NCBI RefSeq assembly: GCF_024347515.1
Contig: NZ_AP025492.1
Coordinates: 2,728,001 to 2,792,000, forward strand
Length of the DNA: 64,000 bases
Reading direction: 5' to 3'
Origin: Vibrio gigantis
GTDB lineage: Bacteria > Pseudomonadota > Gammaproteobacteria > Enterobacterales > Vibrionaceae
Below the pieces are notes generated by a model. The model saw only the letters and a list, made by a program, of their open reading frames with translations. It was not told where the DNA came from and did no database searches. The translations under genes were made by a program, and so were the position numbers. This document shows positions 40,087 to 49,081 of the stretch, piece after piece. Positions within the stretch are counted from its first letter, which is position 1. Each line of letters opens with the position of its first letter.

Positions 40087-41802
40087 ATGCGTACCAGTAA
40101 CTACCTTCTTTCTACTCTGAAAGAGACTCCAAACGACGCAGAAGTTATCAGCCACCAGCTGATGCTACGTGCAGGTATGATCCGTAAGCTAGCTTCAGGT
40201 TTATATACTTGGCTACCTACTGGTCTACGTGTACTGCGTAAAGTCGAAAATATCGTTCGCCAAGAGATCGATAATGCAGGTGCCGTTGAAATCTTGATGC
40301 CCGTAGTTCAACCGTTTGAGCTTTGGGAAGAGACTGGCCGTTCTGAAAAGATGGGTCCAGAGCTACTTCGTTTCACAGACCGTCACTCTCGTCCGTTCGT
40401 TCTTAGCCCAACAGCTGAAGAAGTAGTGACGAGCCTAGTACGCAACGAGATCAGCTCTTACAAACAGCTTCCTCTAAACCTGTACCAAATCCAGACTAAA
40501 TTCCGTGATGAGCGCCGCCCTCGTTTTGGTGTAATGCGTGCACGTGAATTCTCTATGATGGATGCATACAGCTTTGATATCGACAAAGAAGGCTTAGAAA
40601 AGTCTTACCAAGCGATGCACGATGCTTACTGTAAAGCATTCGACCGCATGGGTCTTGAGTACCGTCCAGTATTGGCAGACTCTGGCGCAATCGGCGGCAG
40701 CGGCTCTCAAGAGTTCCACGTTCTTGCTGAAAGCGGCGAAGACCTAATCGCATTCTCTTCTGAATCTGATTACGCAGCAAATATCGAGAAAGCAGAAGCA
40801 CTAGCTCCTACTGAAGAAGTTGCAGCGCCAACTCAAAAGATGGAACTGGTTGATACGCCAAACGCAAAAACAATTGCTGAGCTTGTAGAACAACACGGTC
40901 TAGCTATCGAGAAGACCGTTAAGACTCTATTCGTTAAAGCATCTGATGAAGTAGAAGCAGATATCATCGCTCTAATCATCCGTGGTGACCACGAGCTTAA
41001 CGAAGTGAAGGCAGAAAACCTTCCACAGGTTGCTTCTCCACTAGAGATGGCTTCTGAAGAAGAAATCCGTGCACTTGTTGGTGCAGGTCCTGGTTCACTT
41101 GGCCCTGTTGGCCTAGAGCTACCATTCATCGTTGACCGCTCTGTTGCTGTAATGAGCGACTTTGGCGCTGGTGCAAACGTAGACGGTAAGCACTACTTCG
41201 GTATTAACTGGGGCCGTGACGTAGAGCTTGCTCAAGTTGAAGACCTACGTAACGTAGTTGAAGGCGACCTTAGCCCATGTGGTCAAGGTACTATCCAACT
41301 TAAGCGTGGTATCGAAGTTGGTCACATCTTCCAACTAGGTAATACTTACTCTAAAGCAATGAACTGTAACGTGCTTGGCCCTGATGGTAAGAGCGTAATC
41401 CTAGAAATGGGTTGTTACGGTATCGGTGTTTCACGTGTTGTTGCATCTGCTATCGAGCAAAACCACGATAAATTCGGTATCACTTGGCCAGACGCACTAG
41501 CGCCGTTCCAAGTAGCTATCGTACCAATGAACATGCACAAATCTGAGCGCGTTAAAGAAGCCGCTGAGAAGCTATACGCTGAATTAACAGCTATGGGTAT
41601 CGAAGTTCTATTCGATGACCGTAAAGAACGTCCAGGTGTTATGTTTAAAGATATCGAGCTAGTGGGTATTCCTCACACTATCGTTATCGGTGATCGCAGC
41701 ATGGACGAAGGTAACTTCGAATACAAAAACCGCCGCACTGGTGATAAAGAAGCTATCGCAATGGACACGGTTATCGAGCACCTTAAAGCTCAACTAGCTT
41801 AG
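40087..41802 (+). CDS. proS: Prolyl-tRNA synthetase
   Basis: 571 residues, the bacterial-type ProRS with an inserted editing domain. The class II motifs are seen as [20 protein letters not shown] (motif 1 region), [19 protein letters not shown] (motif 2) and the late [13 protein letters not shown] (motif 3). The editing (INS) domain spans about 224-407 and contains the [10 protein letters not shown] and [13 protein letters not shown] segments. The C-terminal anticodon domain includes [19 protein letters not shown]. Confidence 0.98.
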   Translation: MRTSNYLLSTLKETPNDAEVISHQLMLRAGMIRKLASGLYTWLPTGLRVLRKVENIVRQEIDNAGAVEILMPVVQPFELWEETGRSEKMGPELLRFTDRHSRPFVLSPTAEEVVTSLVRNEISSYKQLPLNLYQIQTKFRDERRPRFGVMRAREFSMMDAYSFDIDKEGLEKSYQAMHDAYCKAFDRMGLEYRPVLADSGAIGGSGSQEFHVLAESGEDLIAFSSESDYAANIEKAEALAPTEEVAAPTQKMELVDTPNAKTIAELVEQHGLAIEKTVKTLFVKASDEVEADIIALIIRGDHELNEVKAENLPQVASPLEMASEEEIRALVGAGPGSLGPVGLELPFIVDRSVAVMSDFGAGANVDGKHYFGINWGRDVELAQVEDLRNVVEGDLSPCGQGTIQLKRGIEVGHIFQLGNTYSKAMNCNVLGPDGKSVILEMGCYGIGVSRVVASAIEQNHDKFGITWPDALAPFQVAIVPMNMHKSERVKEAAEKLYAELTAMGIEVLFDDRKERPGVMFKDIELVGIPHTIVIGDRSMDEGNFEYKNRRTGDKEAIAMDTVIEHLKAQLA

Positions 41803-41831
41803 TAATCCGATTACTGACTAGATAAACATTG

Positions 41832-41860
41832 AAAGGCTGCCATTAGGTAGCCTTTTTTGT
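41832..41860 (+). terminator. Terminator after proS
   Basis: Stem AAAGGCTGCC/GGTAGCCTTT (one G-U pair), a short loop and six T. A canonical rho-independent terminator. Confidence 0.9.
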
Positions 41861-41972
41861 TCCTGCTATTAATCACCTAACGTAAAGAAATGTCAGTTAA
41901 TCCTCTGTTCATCTAACAGTCCGTATATTGATGTCATCAACTTTTTAGACATGCTCACCATTGGAGGTATCG

Positions 41973-42662
41973 ATGGATATCAAAAGCTTACTGAACCAAG
42001 CACTTAAATCAGATCTCGTTAAACAAGGTACTCAGAAACTTTCACAAGGGTCTTCTAGTTTAAGTGGCCTTTCTCAAAGCAGTAATGGCAAGAGTAGCAG
42101 TAAAAGTACACTCGGCGCCTTCGGTGCTGGCGCTGTTGGTGGTGGACTGTTAGGGGCGTTAATGGGCTCTAAAAAGACCAAGAAAATGGGTAAGAAAGCG
42201 GCAGGGATTGGCGGCGCAGCAGCACTGGGCGCTTTGGCTTATAAAGTCTATAACGACTACCAATCTAAACAAGGGCAGACTCCCAATGTCGAACAGGCTC
42301 AGTTTGATGAAAATGATGCAAACCACAGTGTTCTGATTCTACGATCGATGATAGCCGCGTCTAAAGCTGATGGCCATGTTGATGAAGAAGAGATGGCTAA
42401 GATAGAACAAGCCGTCGAGAATATAGGCGCTGATTATCAACTGACTAAATTGGTATCTGAAGAACTGCACAAGCCACTCGACCCAAGCGAAATCGCTCAA
42501 CTGGCAACGTCACCTCAACAGGCGAGTGAGATCTACTTAGCCTCTTTAATTGTGGCCGACGAACAGAACTTCATGGAAAAGGCGTACCTAAAAGAGCTCG
42601 CGAAGCAACTCAACCTTGCTGATGAAGTCACCTATCAACTTGAACAACAAGTCTCTGGCTAA
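41973..42662 (+). CDS. YebE-like DUF533/TerB-fold inner-membrane protein
   Basis: 229 residues. An N-terminal Ser/Gly-rich segment precedes a glycine-rich hydrophobic stretch (GAFGAGAVGGGLLGALMG and GIGGAAALGALAYKV), a probable membrane helix pair. The C-terminal half (about 115-225) is a helical TerB-like domain with ILRSMIAASKADGHVDEEEM. YebE in E. coli is an envelope-stress gene of unknown mechanism. ATG at 41973 has GGAGG upstream. Confidence 0.9.
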   Translation: MDIKSLLNQALKSDLVKQGTQKLSQGSSSLSGLSQSSNGKSSSKSTLGAFGAGAVGGGLLGALMGSKKTKKMGKKAAGIGGAAALGALAYKVYNDYQSKQGQTPNVEQAQFDENDANHSVLILRSMIAASKADGHVDEEEMAKIEQAVENIGADYQLTKLVSEELHKPLDPSEIAQLATSPQQASEIYLASLIVADEQNFMEKAYLKELAKQLNLADEVTYQLEQQVSG

Positions 42663-42826
42663 TCGTTAAATACCAAACAAATCAGTAAAGAGAAGCCTAA
42701 GCAGCGAACTAACCAAGTCAGATATTGAGCAAGGACAAACTAACTCTGAACTTGATCAGATCCACTTTGTTTTTGCTTATCTCTATGTGTATATTGAGAT
42801 CAGTTATCATTTGGTTAGGTATAAAA

Positions 42827-43030
42827 ATGAAAGTATACGATTGTTGTGATTTGGTTCGTGAACTGTATTCTCAAATTGGCAGTGGCGACCAAGGCTATAT
42901 CCCTAAAGCGATCACCTGCGCAGTAAAAACATTGAATGACCTTGCTGCCGATGAGTCTCTTCCTAAAGAAGCTCGCGAACGTGCAGCCTTTGCCGCTGCT
43001 AACTTACTGATTTCAGATTTCGAGGACTAA
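42827..43030 (+). CDS. yaeP: UPF0253 family protein YaeP
   Basis: 67 residues starting [21 protein letters not shown], the YaeP signature; the C-terminus is helical ([20 protein letters not shown]). The function is unknown. The upstream in-frame extension to 42725 uses a TTG and encodes a hydrophobic stretch unlike the family, so ATG at 42827 is preferred. One base separates its stop from the next gene. Confidence 0.92.
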   Translation: MKVYDCCDLVRELYSQIGSGDQGYIPKAITCAVKTLNDLAADESLPKEARERAAFAAANLLISDFED

Positions 43031-43031
43031 T

Positions 43032-43223
43032 ATGAACCTCGCTAACTTTGAAAAAATGGATCCAGTGATGTTGATGAGCATCGTCAACATGAAGCTTCGT
43101 GACGACTTCGGCGGTGATTTAGATCGAGTGGTCAACTTCTACGAAATCGACAAAGCGGCATTGATCGCGAAGCTCGCGTCTGCTGGTTTTGAGTATCTTC
43201 CAGAAGCCAAACAGTTTCGATAA
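43032..43223 (+). CDS. DUF4250 domain protein
   Basis: 63 residues starting MNLANFEKMDPVMLMSIVNMKLRD, the DUF4250 pattern, with a predicted all-helical fold. The function is unknown. It is immediately downstream of yaeP (one-base gap) and followed by a terminator, so the pair forms an operon. Confidence 0.9.
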   Translation: MNLANFEKMDPVMLMSIVNMKLRDDFGGDLDRVVNFYEIDKAALIAKLASAGFEYLPEAKQFR

Positions 43224-43246
43224 CCATCAAAACAAGCTTGATTTTG

Positions 43247-43275
43247 AAAGGCCAACCTCAGTGTTGGTCTTTTTT
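43247..43275 (+). terminator. Terminator after the yaeP operon
   Basis: Stem AAAGGCCAAC/GTTGGTCTTT (one G-U pair), a 6-base loop and a T run. Confidence 0.9.
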
Positions 43276-43454
43276 ATTGGTGATACGTATTAAATAAACA
43301 TGTAGTTAGCCAGTTATAAATTATCTGTCTACATCTATACTTTTATATCTTAGAGTCAGCGAACGCTCCTTGAACCAAGGCATATTGTTGTATAGTCTAA
43401 CTAAAATAATACGTAAAACTCATCACTCAATATGATGACACCGAAGGATTAACA

Positions 43455-43781
43455 ATGAAAAAACTCGGACTTTTGGCAGTTTTTGCTGCAACACTGATGG
43501 CAGGTTGCGCTTCAAATACACAGCAAGACAACTTTCGTGAAGCCTCTTTTGAGCTGTGTAACACTGAAGTCGATATTTACTCGGTAAGCCATGATGAAAG
43601 AGTACGAATTGTCTGTTCTGATGGCTCTAAATTCGCTTTAAACAACGAAGATACGCTAGAAGTAATGCGTGATATCAATATTGACTACTGTGACGGCGAA
43701 GGCTTAGGTAAATTTAACGAGAGCCGCCATTATTACTCATTCAAGTGTAAGTCTGGCACCCTGCTTAGTATCAGAAAGTAG
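43455..43781 (+). CDS. Small lipoprotein of unknown function
   Basis: 108 residues. Signal peptide MKKLGLLAVFAATLMAGC, with the lipidated cysteine at 18. The mature part has four cysteines (in ELCNTEV, RIVCSDG, DYCDGEG and FKCKSG), which could form two disulfides in the periplasm. I do not recognise a domain. It is monocistronic with its own terminator. Confidence 0.8.
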   Translation: MKKLGLLAVFAATLMAGCASNTQQDNFREASFELCNTEVDIYSVSHDERVRIVCSDGSKFALNNEDTLEVMRDINIDYCDGEGLGKFNESRHYYSFKCKSGTLLSIRK

Positions 43782-43802
43782 AACCAACATAAGAAAATCA
43801 CC

Positions 43803-43836
43803 AAGGGTTGATGTGCAAATATCAGCCCTTTTTTAG
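43803..43836 (+). terminator. Terminator after the small lipoprotein
   Basis: Stem AAGGGTTGAT/ATCAGCCCTT (one G-U pair) with an 8-base loop and TTTT. Confidence 0.85.
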
Positions 43837-43880
43837 TACCCGCCTTTTTGTGCCTCAGACTCTGCTGACCACCAGATACA

Positions 43881-44058
43881 AAAAAGGCTCCCAACAGGAG
43901 CCTTTCAAACCGTATTTTTCAATCAAATAACTTTGGTTCAAGGAAAAGGCGTAGAGTTTTCAACACCCTTCCCTAAAACAAAAAGGCCCCCAACAGGAGC
44001 CTTTCAAATCGTACTTTTCAGTCAAATAGCTTTAGTTCAAGGAAAAGGCGCGGAGTTT
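43881..44058. repeat. Imperfect 79-bp direct repeat containing tandem terminators of glyA
   Basis: Bases 43881-43959 match 43980-44058 (offset 99) with eight differences, all transitions. Each copy starts with a terminator hairpin AAAGGCTCC/GGAGCCTTT (43883-43905 and, with a G-U pair on the minus strand, 43982-44004). On the minus strand both have T runs, so glyA ends in two successive terminators. Confidence 0.88.
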
Positions 44059-44103
44059 ACGAATGTAAATGAGCACCTTTGACACAGAAATTAAGCTATT
44101 TGA
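44022..44103. repeat. 82-bp inverted-repeat-bounded intergenic element
   Basis: TCAAATAGCTT (44022-44032) and AAGCTATTTGA (44093-44103) are perfect inverted ends around a core containing a small hairpin (GTTTAC-GAAT-GTAAAT). The upstream repeat (43921 onward) carries only the left part of it. It looks like a small structured intergenic repeat; copy number elsewhere is unknown. Confidence 0.55.
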
Positions 44104-44113
44104 GCCAGAAAAA

Positions 44114-45364
44114 TTAAGCGTAAACAGGTAGACGCTTACAGATCTCTAATACTTTTGCTTTAGTCGCTTCGATAACAGACTCATCACCCATGTTATCTAG
44201 GATGTCACAGATCCAACCTGCTAGCTCTTTCGCGTCTGCTTCTGAGAAACCGCGACGAGTGATAGAAGGAGAACCGATACGGATACCTGAAGTAACGAAT
44301 GGGCTACGTGGGTCGTTTGGTACTGAGTTCTTGTTCACAGTGATGTTCGCTGCACCTAGTGCCGCATCTGCTTCTTTACCTGTGATGTCTTTGTCGATTA
44401 GGTCAACTAGGAACAGGTGGTTCTCTGTAGAACCTGAAACGATGTTGTAACCACGTGCTAGGAATTCAGCAACCATTGCTTTTGCGTTAGCCACTACACG
44501 AGCTTGGTATTCTTTGAACTCTGGCTCTAGAGCTTCTTTGAACGCTACTGCTTTACCCGCGATAACGTGCATTAGAGGGCCACCTTGGCCACCTGGGAAT
44601 ACTGCTGAGTTTAGCTTCTTGTAAAGATCTTCGCCTTCGTTAGAAAGGATAAGACCACCACGAGGACCCGCAAGCGTCTTGTGCGTTGTTGTTGTAACAA
44701 CGTGAGCGTGTGGAACTGGGTTCGGGTAAACGCCCGCAGCGATTAGACCAGCAACGTGAGCCATATCTACGAAGAAGTAAGCACCTACTTTGTCAGCAAT
44801 TTCACGCATGCGCTTCCAATCACAAACTTGAGAGTAAGCTGAGAAACCACCGATGATCATCTTAGGTTTGTGCTCGATAGCTAGCGCTTCCATCTCTTCG
44901 TAATCGATTTGACCTGCTTCGTCGATACCGTAAGGAATGATGTTGTAAAGCTTACCTGAGAAGTTTACTGGAGAACCGTGAGTTAGGTGACCACCATGTG
45001 CAAGGCTCATACCTAAAACGGTATCACCAGCATTCAGTAGCGCCATGTATACAGCGTTGTTTGCTTGAGAACCTGAGTGAGGTTGTACGTTTGCGTATTG
45101 AGCGCCAAACAGTTCACATGCACGTTCGATTGCTAGAGTTTCAACTTTATCTACGTACTCACAACCACCGTAGTAACGCTTGCCTGGGTAGCCTTCAGCG
45201 TATTTGTTTGTAAGCTGAGAACCTTGAGCTTCCATTACACGTGGGCTTGTGTAGTTTTCTGAAGCGATAAGTTCGATGTGCTCTTCCTGACGAAGAGTTT
45301 CTTCTTGGATAGCTGCGAATAGGTCCGCATCGTAATCAGCAATGTTCATGTCACGCTTAAGCAT
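44114..45364 (-). CDS. glyA: Serine hydroxymethyltransferase
   Basis: 416 residues, PLP-dependent. It interconverts serine and glycine with tetrahydrofolate, the main source of one-carbon units. The PLP lysine is in [16 protein letters not shown]. Other marks are [14 protein letters not shown] near the start, [18 protein letters not shown] and [12 protein letters not shown]. The upstream region contains a PurR-like site. Two terminator hairpins follow it. Confidence 0.98.
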   Translation of the reverse strand: MLKRDMNIADYDADLFAAIQEETLRQEEHIELIASENYTSPRVMEAQGSQLTNKYAEGYPGKRYYGGCEYVDKVETLAIERACELFGAQYANVQPHSGSQANNAVYMALLNAGDTVLGMSLAHGGHLTHGSPVNFSGKLYNIIPYGIDEAGQIDYEEMEALAIEHKPKMIIGGFSAYSQVCDWKRMREIADKVGAYFFVDMAHVAGLIAAGVYPNPVPHAHVVTTTTHKTLAGPRGGLILSNEGEDLYKKLNSAVFPGGQGGPLMHVIAGKAVAFKEALEPEFKEYQARVVANAKAMVAEFLARGYNIVSGSTENHLFLVDLIDKDITGKEADAALGAANITVNKNSVPNDPRSPFVTSGIRIGSPSITRRGFSEADAKELAGWICDILDNMGDESVIEATKAKVLEICKRLPVYA

Positions 45365-45711
45365 CTGTATCTCCTGACTCAGATTGTACTGAAAGTTTCA
45401 AAAAAACCACACAACGACCGAAAGCAAACGTTTCCGTCACCGTTTTGATGTGACGCATTCTACATAATTTGAGCTAGGTCATAAAGAGCTAATTGCAATT
45501 TTATCATGCAGTTTTTTCATAATCACAAATAAGATTCATCATGGTTATTAAGCTGATCCAACCAAAGATGACGCTTACTGTCAATTTTACGCTTTACACC
45601 CTGTAAAACGCAGATTACATAGGTTTACCTTAATTTTGCACCTCAAGCTACCGAAAGCTAAGGTTTTTATCTACTATGCACGCCTTTATTGGTTAGGTAA
45701 TTATAAAAACG
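45365..45711. promoter_or_regulatory. Divergent promoter region glyA / YitT gene
   Basis: No gene is seen in these 347 bases apart from the PurR site listed separately. It is A/T-rich and must hold the promoters of both divergent genes. Confidence 0.4.
45422..45437 (-). promoter_or_regulatory. PurR operator of glyA
   Basis: AAGCAAACGTTTCCGT matches every fixed position of the PurR consensus ANGCAAACGNTTNCNT. It is 58 bases upstream of glyA, which is a PurR target in E. coli. Confidence 0.75.
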
Positions 45712-46314
45712 ATGGAAAAACACTCACGTAAAGAAGATTGGGTAGCAATCCTCACTGGCACATTTTTAGTAGCGTTAGGCGTCTTCTTTTTACAGTCAGC
45801 GAACCTGCTTACTGGTGGCACTACTGGCTTGGCTCTGCTTTTGAGTCAATTCTTGCCTGTAACCTTTGGTATTTTGTACTTTGTTGCCAACTGTCCATTC
45901 TATTTATTGGCATGGAAACGATTCGGCCGTAGCTTTGCTATTAGCAGTGCGATTTCTGGTGCTTTAGTGTCTGTGTTTGCCGACCATTTATACTTAGTTA
46001 TCTCGCTAGAAGTTCATAACGAAATCTACTGTGCAGTTGCTGGCGGCTTGTTAATGGGCTTAGGTATGCTAATCCTATTTCGTCACCGCTCAAGCCTGGG
46101 TGGTTTCAACGTATTGTGTTTGTTTATCCAAGACCGCTACGGTATCTCCGTAGGCAAAACCCAAATGGGTATTGATGCCTGTATTCTGTTTGCATCGTTC
46201 TTCTTTGTATCGCCTTGGGTGATTGCCGTATCTGTTTTAGGCACCGCAGTATTGAACATCGTATTGGCAATGAATCACAAACCAACTCGCTACTCGGTGA
46301 ATTACGCGTCTTAA
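45712..46314 (+). CDS. YitT family membrane protein
   Basis: 200 residues with about five or six membrane helices (12-32, 48-67, 75-95, 102-122, 145-165 and 170-188). ALGVFFLQSANLLTGGTTGLALLLS is the typical DUF161/YitT opening with its Gly-Gly-Thr motif. The transported substrate is unknown. Monocistronic, with a strong hairpin after it. Confidence 0.85.
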   Translation: MEKHSRKEDWVAILTGTFLVALGVFFLQSANLLTGGTTGLALLLSQFLPVTFGILYFVANCPFYLLAWKRFGRSFAISSAISGALVSVFADHLYLVISLEVHNEIYCAVAGGLLMGLGMLILFRHRSSLGGFNVLCLFIQDRYGISVGKTQMGIDACILFASFFFVSPWVIAVSVLGTAVLNIVLAMNHKPTRYSVNYAS

Positions 46315-46334
46315 TACCAATCACCTTATGAATT

Positions 46335-46366
46335 ACTAGCTGTTTTTAATAACAAAAACAGCTAGT
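46335..46366 (+). terminator. Hairpin after the YitT gene
   Basis: A perfect 13-bp stem ACTAGCTGTTTTT/AAAAACAGCTAGT with a 6-base loop. It acts as a terminator or a barrier 31 bases before the next gene. Confidence 0.8.
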
Positions 46367-46396
46367 ATTTAGGTTTTATAAACCGTCGCCTTTTCT

Positions 46397-47905
46397 ATGC
46401 AAGATTACCTCTCTAGCGCCAAAGACCAACAAACCTCTATTTATATTGAAGGCTTGGAATTCAACCCCAACACACGAGTCTTAAGCTGCAACGAGCAGGT
46501 CATCGATCTAGAACCTCGTTCTATTGAATTACTCGAACTGTTTCTGACTAGCGTGGGTCAACCGCTCGCAGCTGAGCAGATCATCGAGTCGGTTTGGCAA
46601 AGTAACTTCATCTCGAAGAATGTACTTACCAACAGGATCAGTACACTGCGCTCTGTGCTGCAGAAGTACCTACCAGAAAGTGATGCGACTAAGATCTTGG
46701 TCACCTACCCACGCAAAGGGTACTTCCTTAACCCAAACTCTGTAAGTTTGGTCAACACAGAGCCCGCTCCCCTTGAGAGCACCGAACAACCTCAAGCGAA
46801 TGCAAATACATCACCGTTTAATCTTTTGTTACTGTCCTTCTCTGTTGTGCTGCTGATAAGCACCGCGACTTTAGGTTATATGTTTTGGCACTCTTCAAAC
46901 CAAGCCTCTGAGCTTGAACGCACACAGAGACTGATCCCCAAAGTCGAGCTACTGCTAAACCGTATCGATGCTATTGGAGACAATGCGAGAACGCATCGCA
47001 AAGCCGTTAAAGCGCTACTGCTTCAACAACAAATTGAATACGCTTATACCGACTTAGCAAATCAAGATGCACCAAGTTACTTCGTAGACCCAATAGACAG
47101 CACGCCCTTCTTTCCGGGCGCCAAGAACATGCGCACCAGTGATTACCTGCTTAACATCCAGCTAAAGGATCAAGAAGTAGATAAACGCCTTGCGGCTAAA
47201 GTCAGCCTTATTTACCCAAGCTCAGGGAAGCTTGCTTTCCGCGGTGTCTATTCAATAGGGATAGATAACCTCAGTGAAGACTTGATGGAGATAAATAGGG
47301 AACTAGCAAATTACTTCGCTTTGCCTGCTCCGCTATCACCAGAATGGTCTGTCAATGACAAAGAGCTCAGAAACTTGCTTGACGGTGAAACACTGAAGCT
47401 TGATAGCGTGCCACTCAACGTGATGACTTCAACATTGATCGCACGACAAATGGCACTCTTTGAGACTGACCACCAGCGACTGAACAGTTTCACTAGCCTG
47501 GTGCAAACACGCTTTAAGTTGATTCCCGACGAGCTCAAACTCTGGCTTGGGATCATTCATTTTAAGTTAAGAGATCTACAAACCGCGAAGGAATTTCTGA
47601 CCAACACGGCAGGTAATTCGACCATTGAGAACGCACTGGTCTATATGATGATTTCCCATATAGCTTACAAGCAAGGGGACATGGATAAGTTTCGCCTCAA
47701 CTACATGGAATCCTTAGTCGCGTTATTGCGAGTGGTTCCTTCAGAAGAGTTGTTTGCTCGCTTATCCAAACCTGAGTCGAAATCGACCTGTCTCCAGCCT
47801 TGGAAAAATCTAAAATTGAGCATCAAGGAGCCACTGATCATCAAGCAATGGGAAAACCTAATGCTTAACTATTGCACGAATGTCGGTCATCAACTTTCTG
47901 AATGA
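46397..47905 (+). CDS. ToxR/CadC-type membrane-bound transcription regulator
   Basis: 502 residues. The N-terminal winged-helix domain (about 14-112) has LEPRSIELLELFLTSVGQPL, then SKNVLTNRISTLRSVLQKY and TYPRKGYFL, the OmpR/PhoB-type DNA-binding pattern without a receiver domain. One membrane helix (about 140-163: LLLLSFSVVLLISTATLGYM) leads to a large periplasmic part of about 340 residues, part of it helical (from FTSLVQTRFKLIPDELKL). Signal and targets are unknown. The neighbouring orphan lipoprotein 145 bases downstream may be a target or partner. Confidence 0.88.
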   Translation: MQDYLSSAKDQQTSIYIEGLEFNPNTRVLSCNEQVIDLEPRSIELLELFLTSVGQPLAAEQIIESVWQSNFISKNVLTNRISTLRSVLQKYLPESDATKILVTYPRKGYFLNPNSVSLVNTEPAPLESTEQPQANANTSPFNLLLLSFSVVLLISTATLGYMFWHSSNQASELERTQRLIPKVELLLNRIDAIGDNARTHRKAVKALLLQQQIEYAYTDLANQDAPSYFVDPIDSTPFFPGAKNMRTSDYLLNIQLKDQEVDKRLAAKVSLIYPSSGKLAFRGVYSIGIDNLSEDLMEINRELANYFALPAPLSPEWSVNDKELRNLLDGETLKLDSVPLNVMTSTLIARQMALFETDHQRLNSFTSLVQTRFKLIPDELKLWLGIIHFKLRDLQTAKEFLTNTAGNSTIENALVYMMISHIAYKQGDMDKFRLNYMESLVALLRVVPSEELFARLSKPESKSTCLQPWKNLKLSIKEPLIIKQWENLMLNYCTNVGHQLSE

Positions 47906-48049
47906 ACAAACATAAAACATTTAAAAACAAAAGCTTAAATATAAATTAAGATCTTATGTATCTTCATTTTTTGCCCTATTAACTCTCTCACCAATAGCAT
48001 TCCTAAAAACATCAGGCCGCTCTAGGCCAACTATATTAGGAATGCTCAC

Positions 48050-48985
48050 ATGAAAAAATCCATGACGCTGCTTGCGACTTCTCTCTTTGCTCTTTATGGC
48101 TGTGGCGGCGGAGGTGGCTCATCTTCATCTGGCTCTACTGGTACAACTCAGTTCGATTACCCGATCAACAACTCTCAGTTTGCACCAAAGAACATCACAT
48201 TATTGTCTTACCTAATATCAGAAGATGGCGGAGAAAACGTAGCACTGGATCTTGCATACCGAGATATCAGTTCACAGCAGATGTTGGCCAATATTCAGTT
48301 GGAATTAGATAAATTGGCGATCTCTAACAAGACCGAAGGCGTAGTTGAATTGGAGAAGCTAAAAACAACGTTAGAGAGCATGGTAAACAGCGGCATCAAC
48401 GACTTCTACGCCGCTGATATGACAGTACAAGGTGAAACAGGCAGTGAGTTGTTTTACAAAGGTAGTGATGGCTTTGTTAACTCAGTTGATTCCAATATAG
48501 AATTAAGTAATGGTGAGACTGTCGACTTTTTGGTGACCAACCCAGTATTCAAATCTTCAGGCAGTACGGTAAAAGAAAAAAGCCCCAATATTAGTCACAG
48601 CAGTAGTTCTGTCGGGCTTTCGTTTGAAGTTACTACTGGTCAACTAGAGGCCTTGCTTGATGATTTCTACGAAGGCGATATTAATGATTTAGGACCGTCA
48701 GACACACGATGTGATTTCCATTGGCAGCAACAAGTTTCCGAAAATGGTCAGCGCTCAACGGTAACTGTTCAAGACAAGAAAATTGAAACGGCGTACCTGA
48801 AAGTTGAAAACACTTACAACGTTGTTTGTGATGGGTATGATTCAGCTGAATTTCAAAGCAATGCTGAAACATGGTTCAACCCAAGCTTTGGCGTTGTGAA
48901 AATGATGGACTGGGATGAAAAGAATGGCACCCAACTGAGCGAAGCGACGTGGATTCTCGATTCATTTACGGTCAACAAAGGCTAG
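48050..48985 (+). CDS. Orphan lipoprotein with Gly/Ser linker
   Basis: 311 residues. Signal peptide ending LFALYGC (lipid cysteine at 18), followed by an extended GGGGGSSSSGSTG linker, typical of vibrio surface or periplasmic lipoproteins. The mature protein is acidic. Two cysteines (DTRCDFHW and YNVVCDGYD) could form a disulfide. No known domain is recognised. Its position behind a ToxR-like regulator is suggestive only. GGAATG upstream of the ATG is a fair ribosome-binding site. Confidence 0.8.
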   Translation: MKKSMTLLATSLFALYGCGGGGGSSSSGSTGTTQFDYPINNSQFAPKNITLLSYLISEDGGENVALDLAYRDISSQQMLANIQLELDKLAISNKTEGVVELEKLKTTLESMVNSGINDFYAADMTVQGETGSELFYKGSDGFVNSVDSNIELSNGETVDFLVTNPVFKSSGSTVKEKSPNISHSSSSVGLSFEVTTGQLEALLDDFYEGDINDLGPSDTRCDFHWQQQVSENGQRSTVTVQDKKIETAYLKVENTYNVVCDGYDSAEFQSNAETWFNPSFGVVKMMDWDEKNGTQLSEATWILDSFTVNKG

Positions 48986-49018
48986 CAACCGAAGCCTTCC
49001 ATTAGAGAATAGGAAGGA

Positions 49019-49058
49019 AAGCTTTGAGCCTGACACTTAGATTTCAGGCTCAAAGCTT
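49019..49058. terminator. Convergent hairpin between the lipoprotein gene and treC
   Basis: A perfect 15-bp stem AAGCTTTGAGCCTGA/TCAGGCTCAAAGCTT with a 10-base loop. There is no strong T run, but its position between converging genes fits a transcript end. Confidence 0.7.
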
Positions 49059-49081
49059 ATACTCGCATAGGGGAACGAGTA

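Noticed and set aside
42725..42826. Hydrophobic N-terminal extension of yaeP
   Set aside because: It depends on a TTG without ribosome-binding site and is unlike the cytosolic YaeP family.
46315..46322. Second copy of the TACCAATC element
   Set aside because: Only one half is present, with no partner GATTGGTA nearby, so it is not called as an element.
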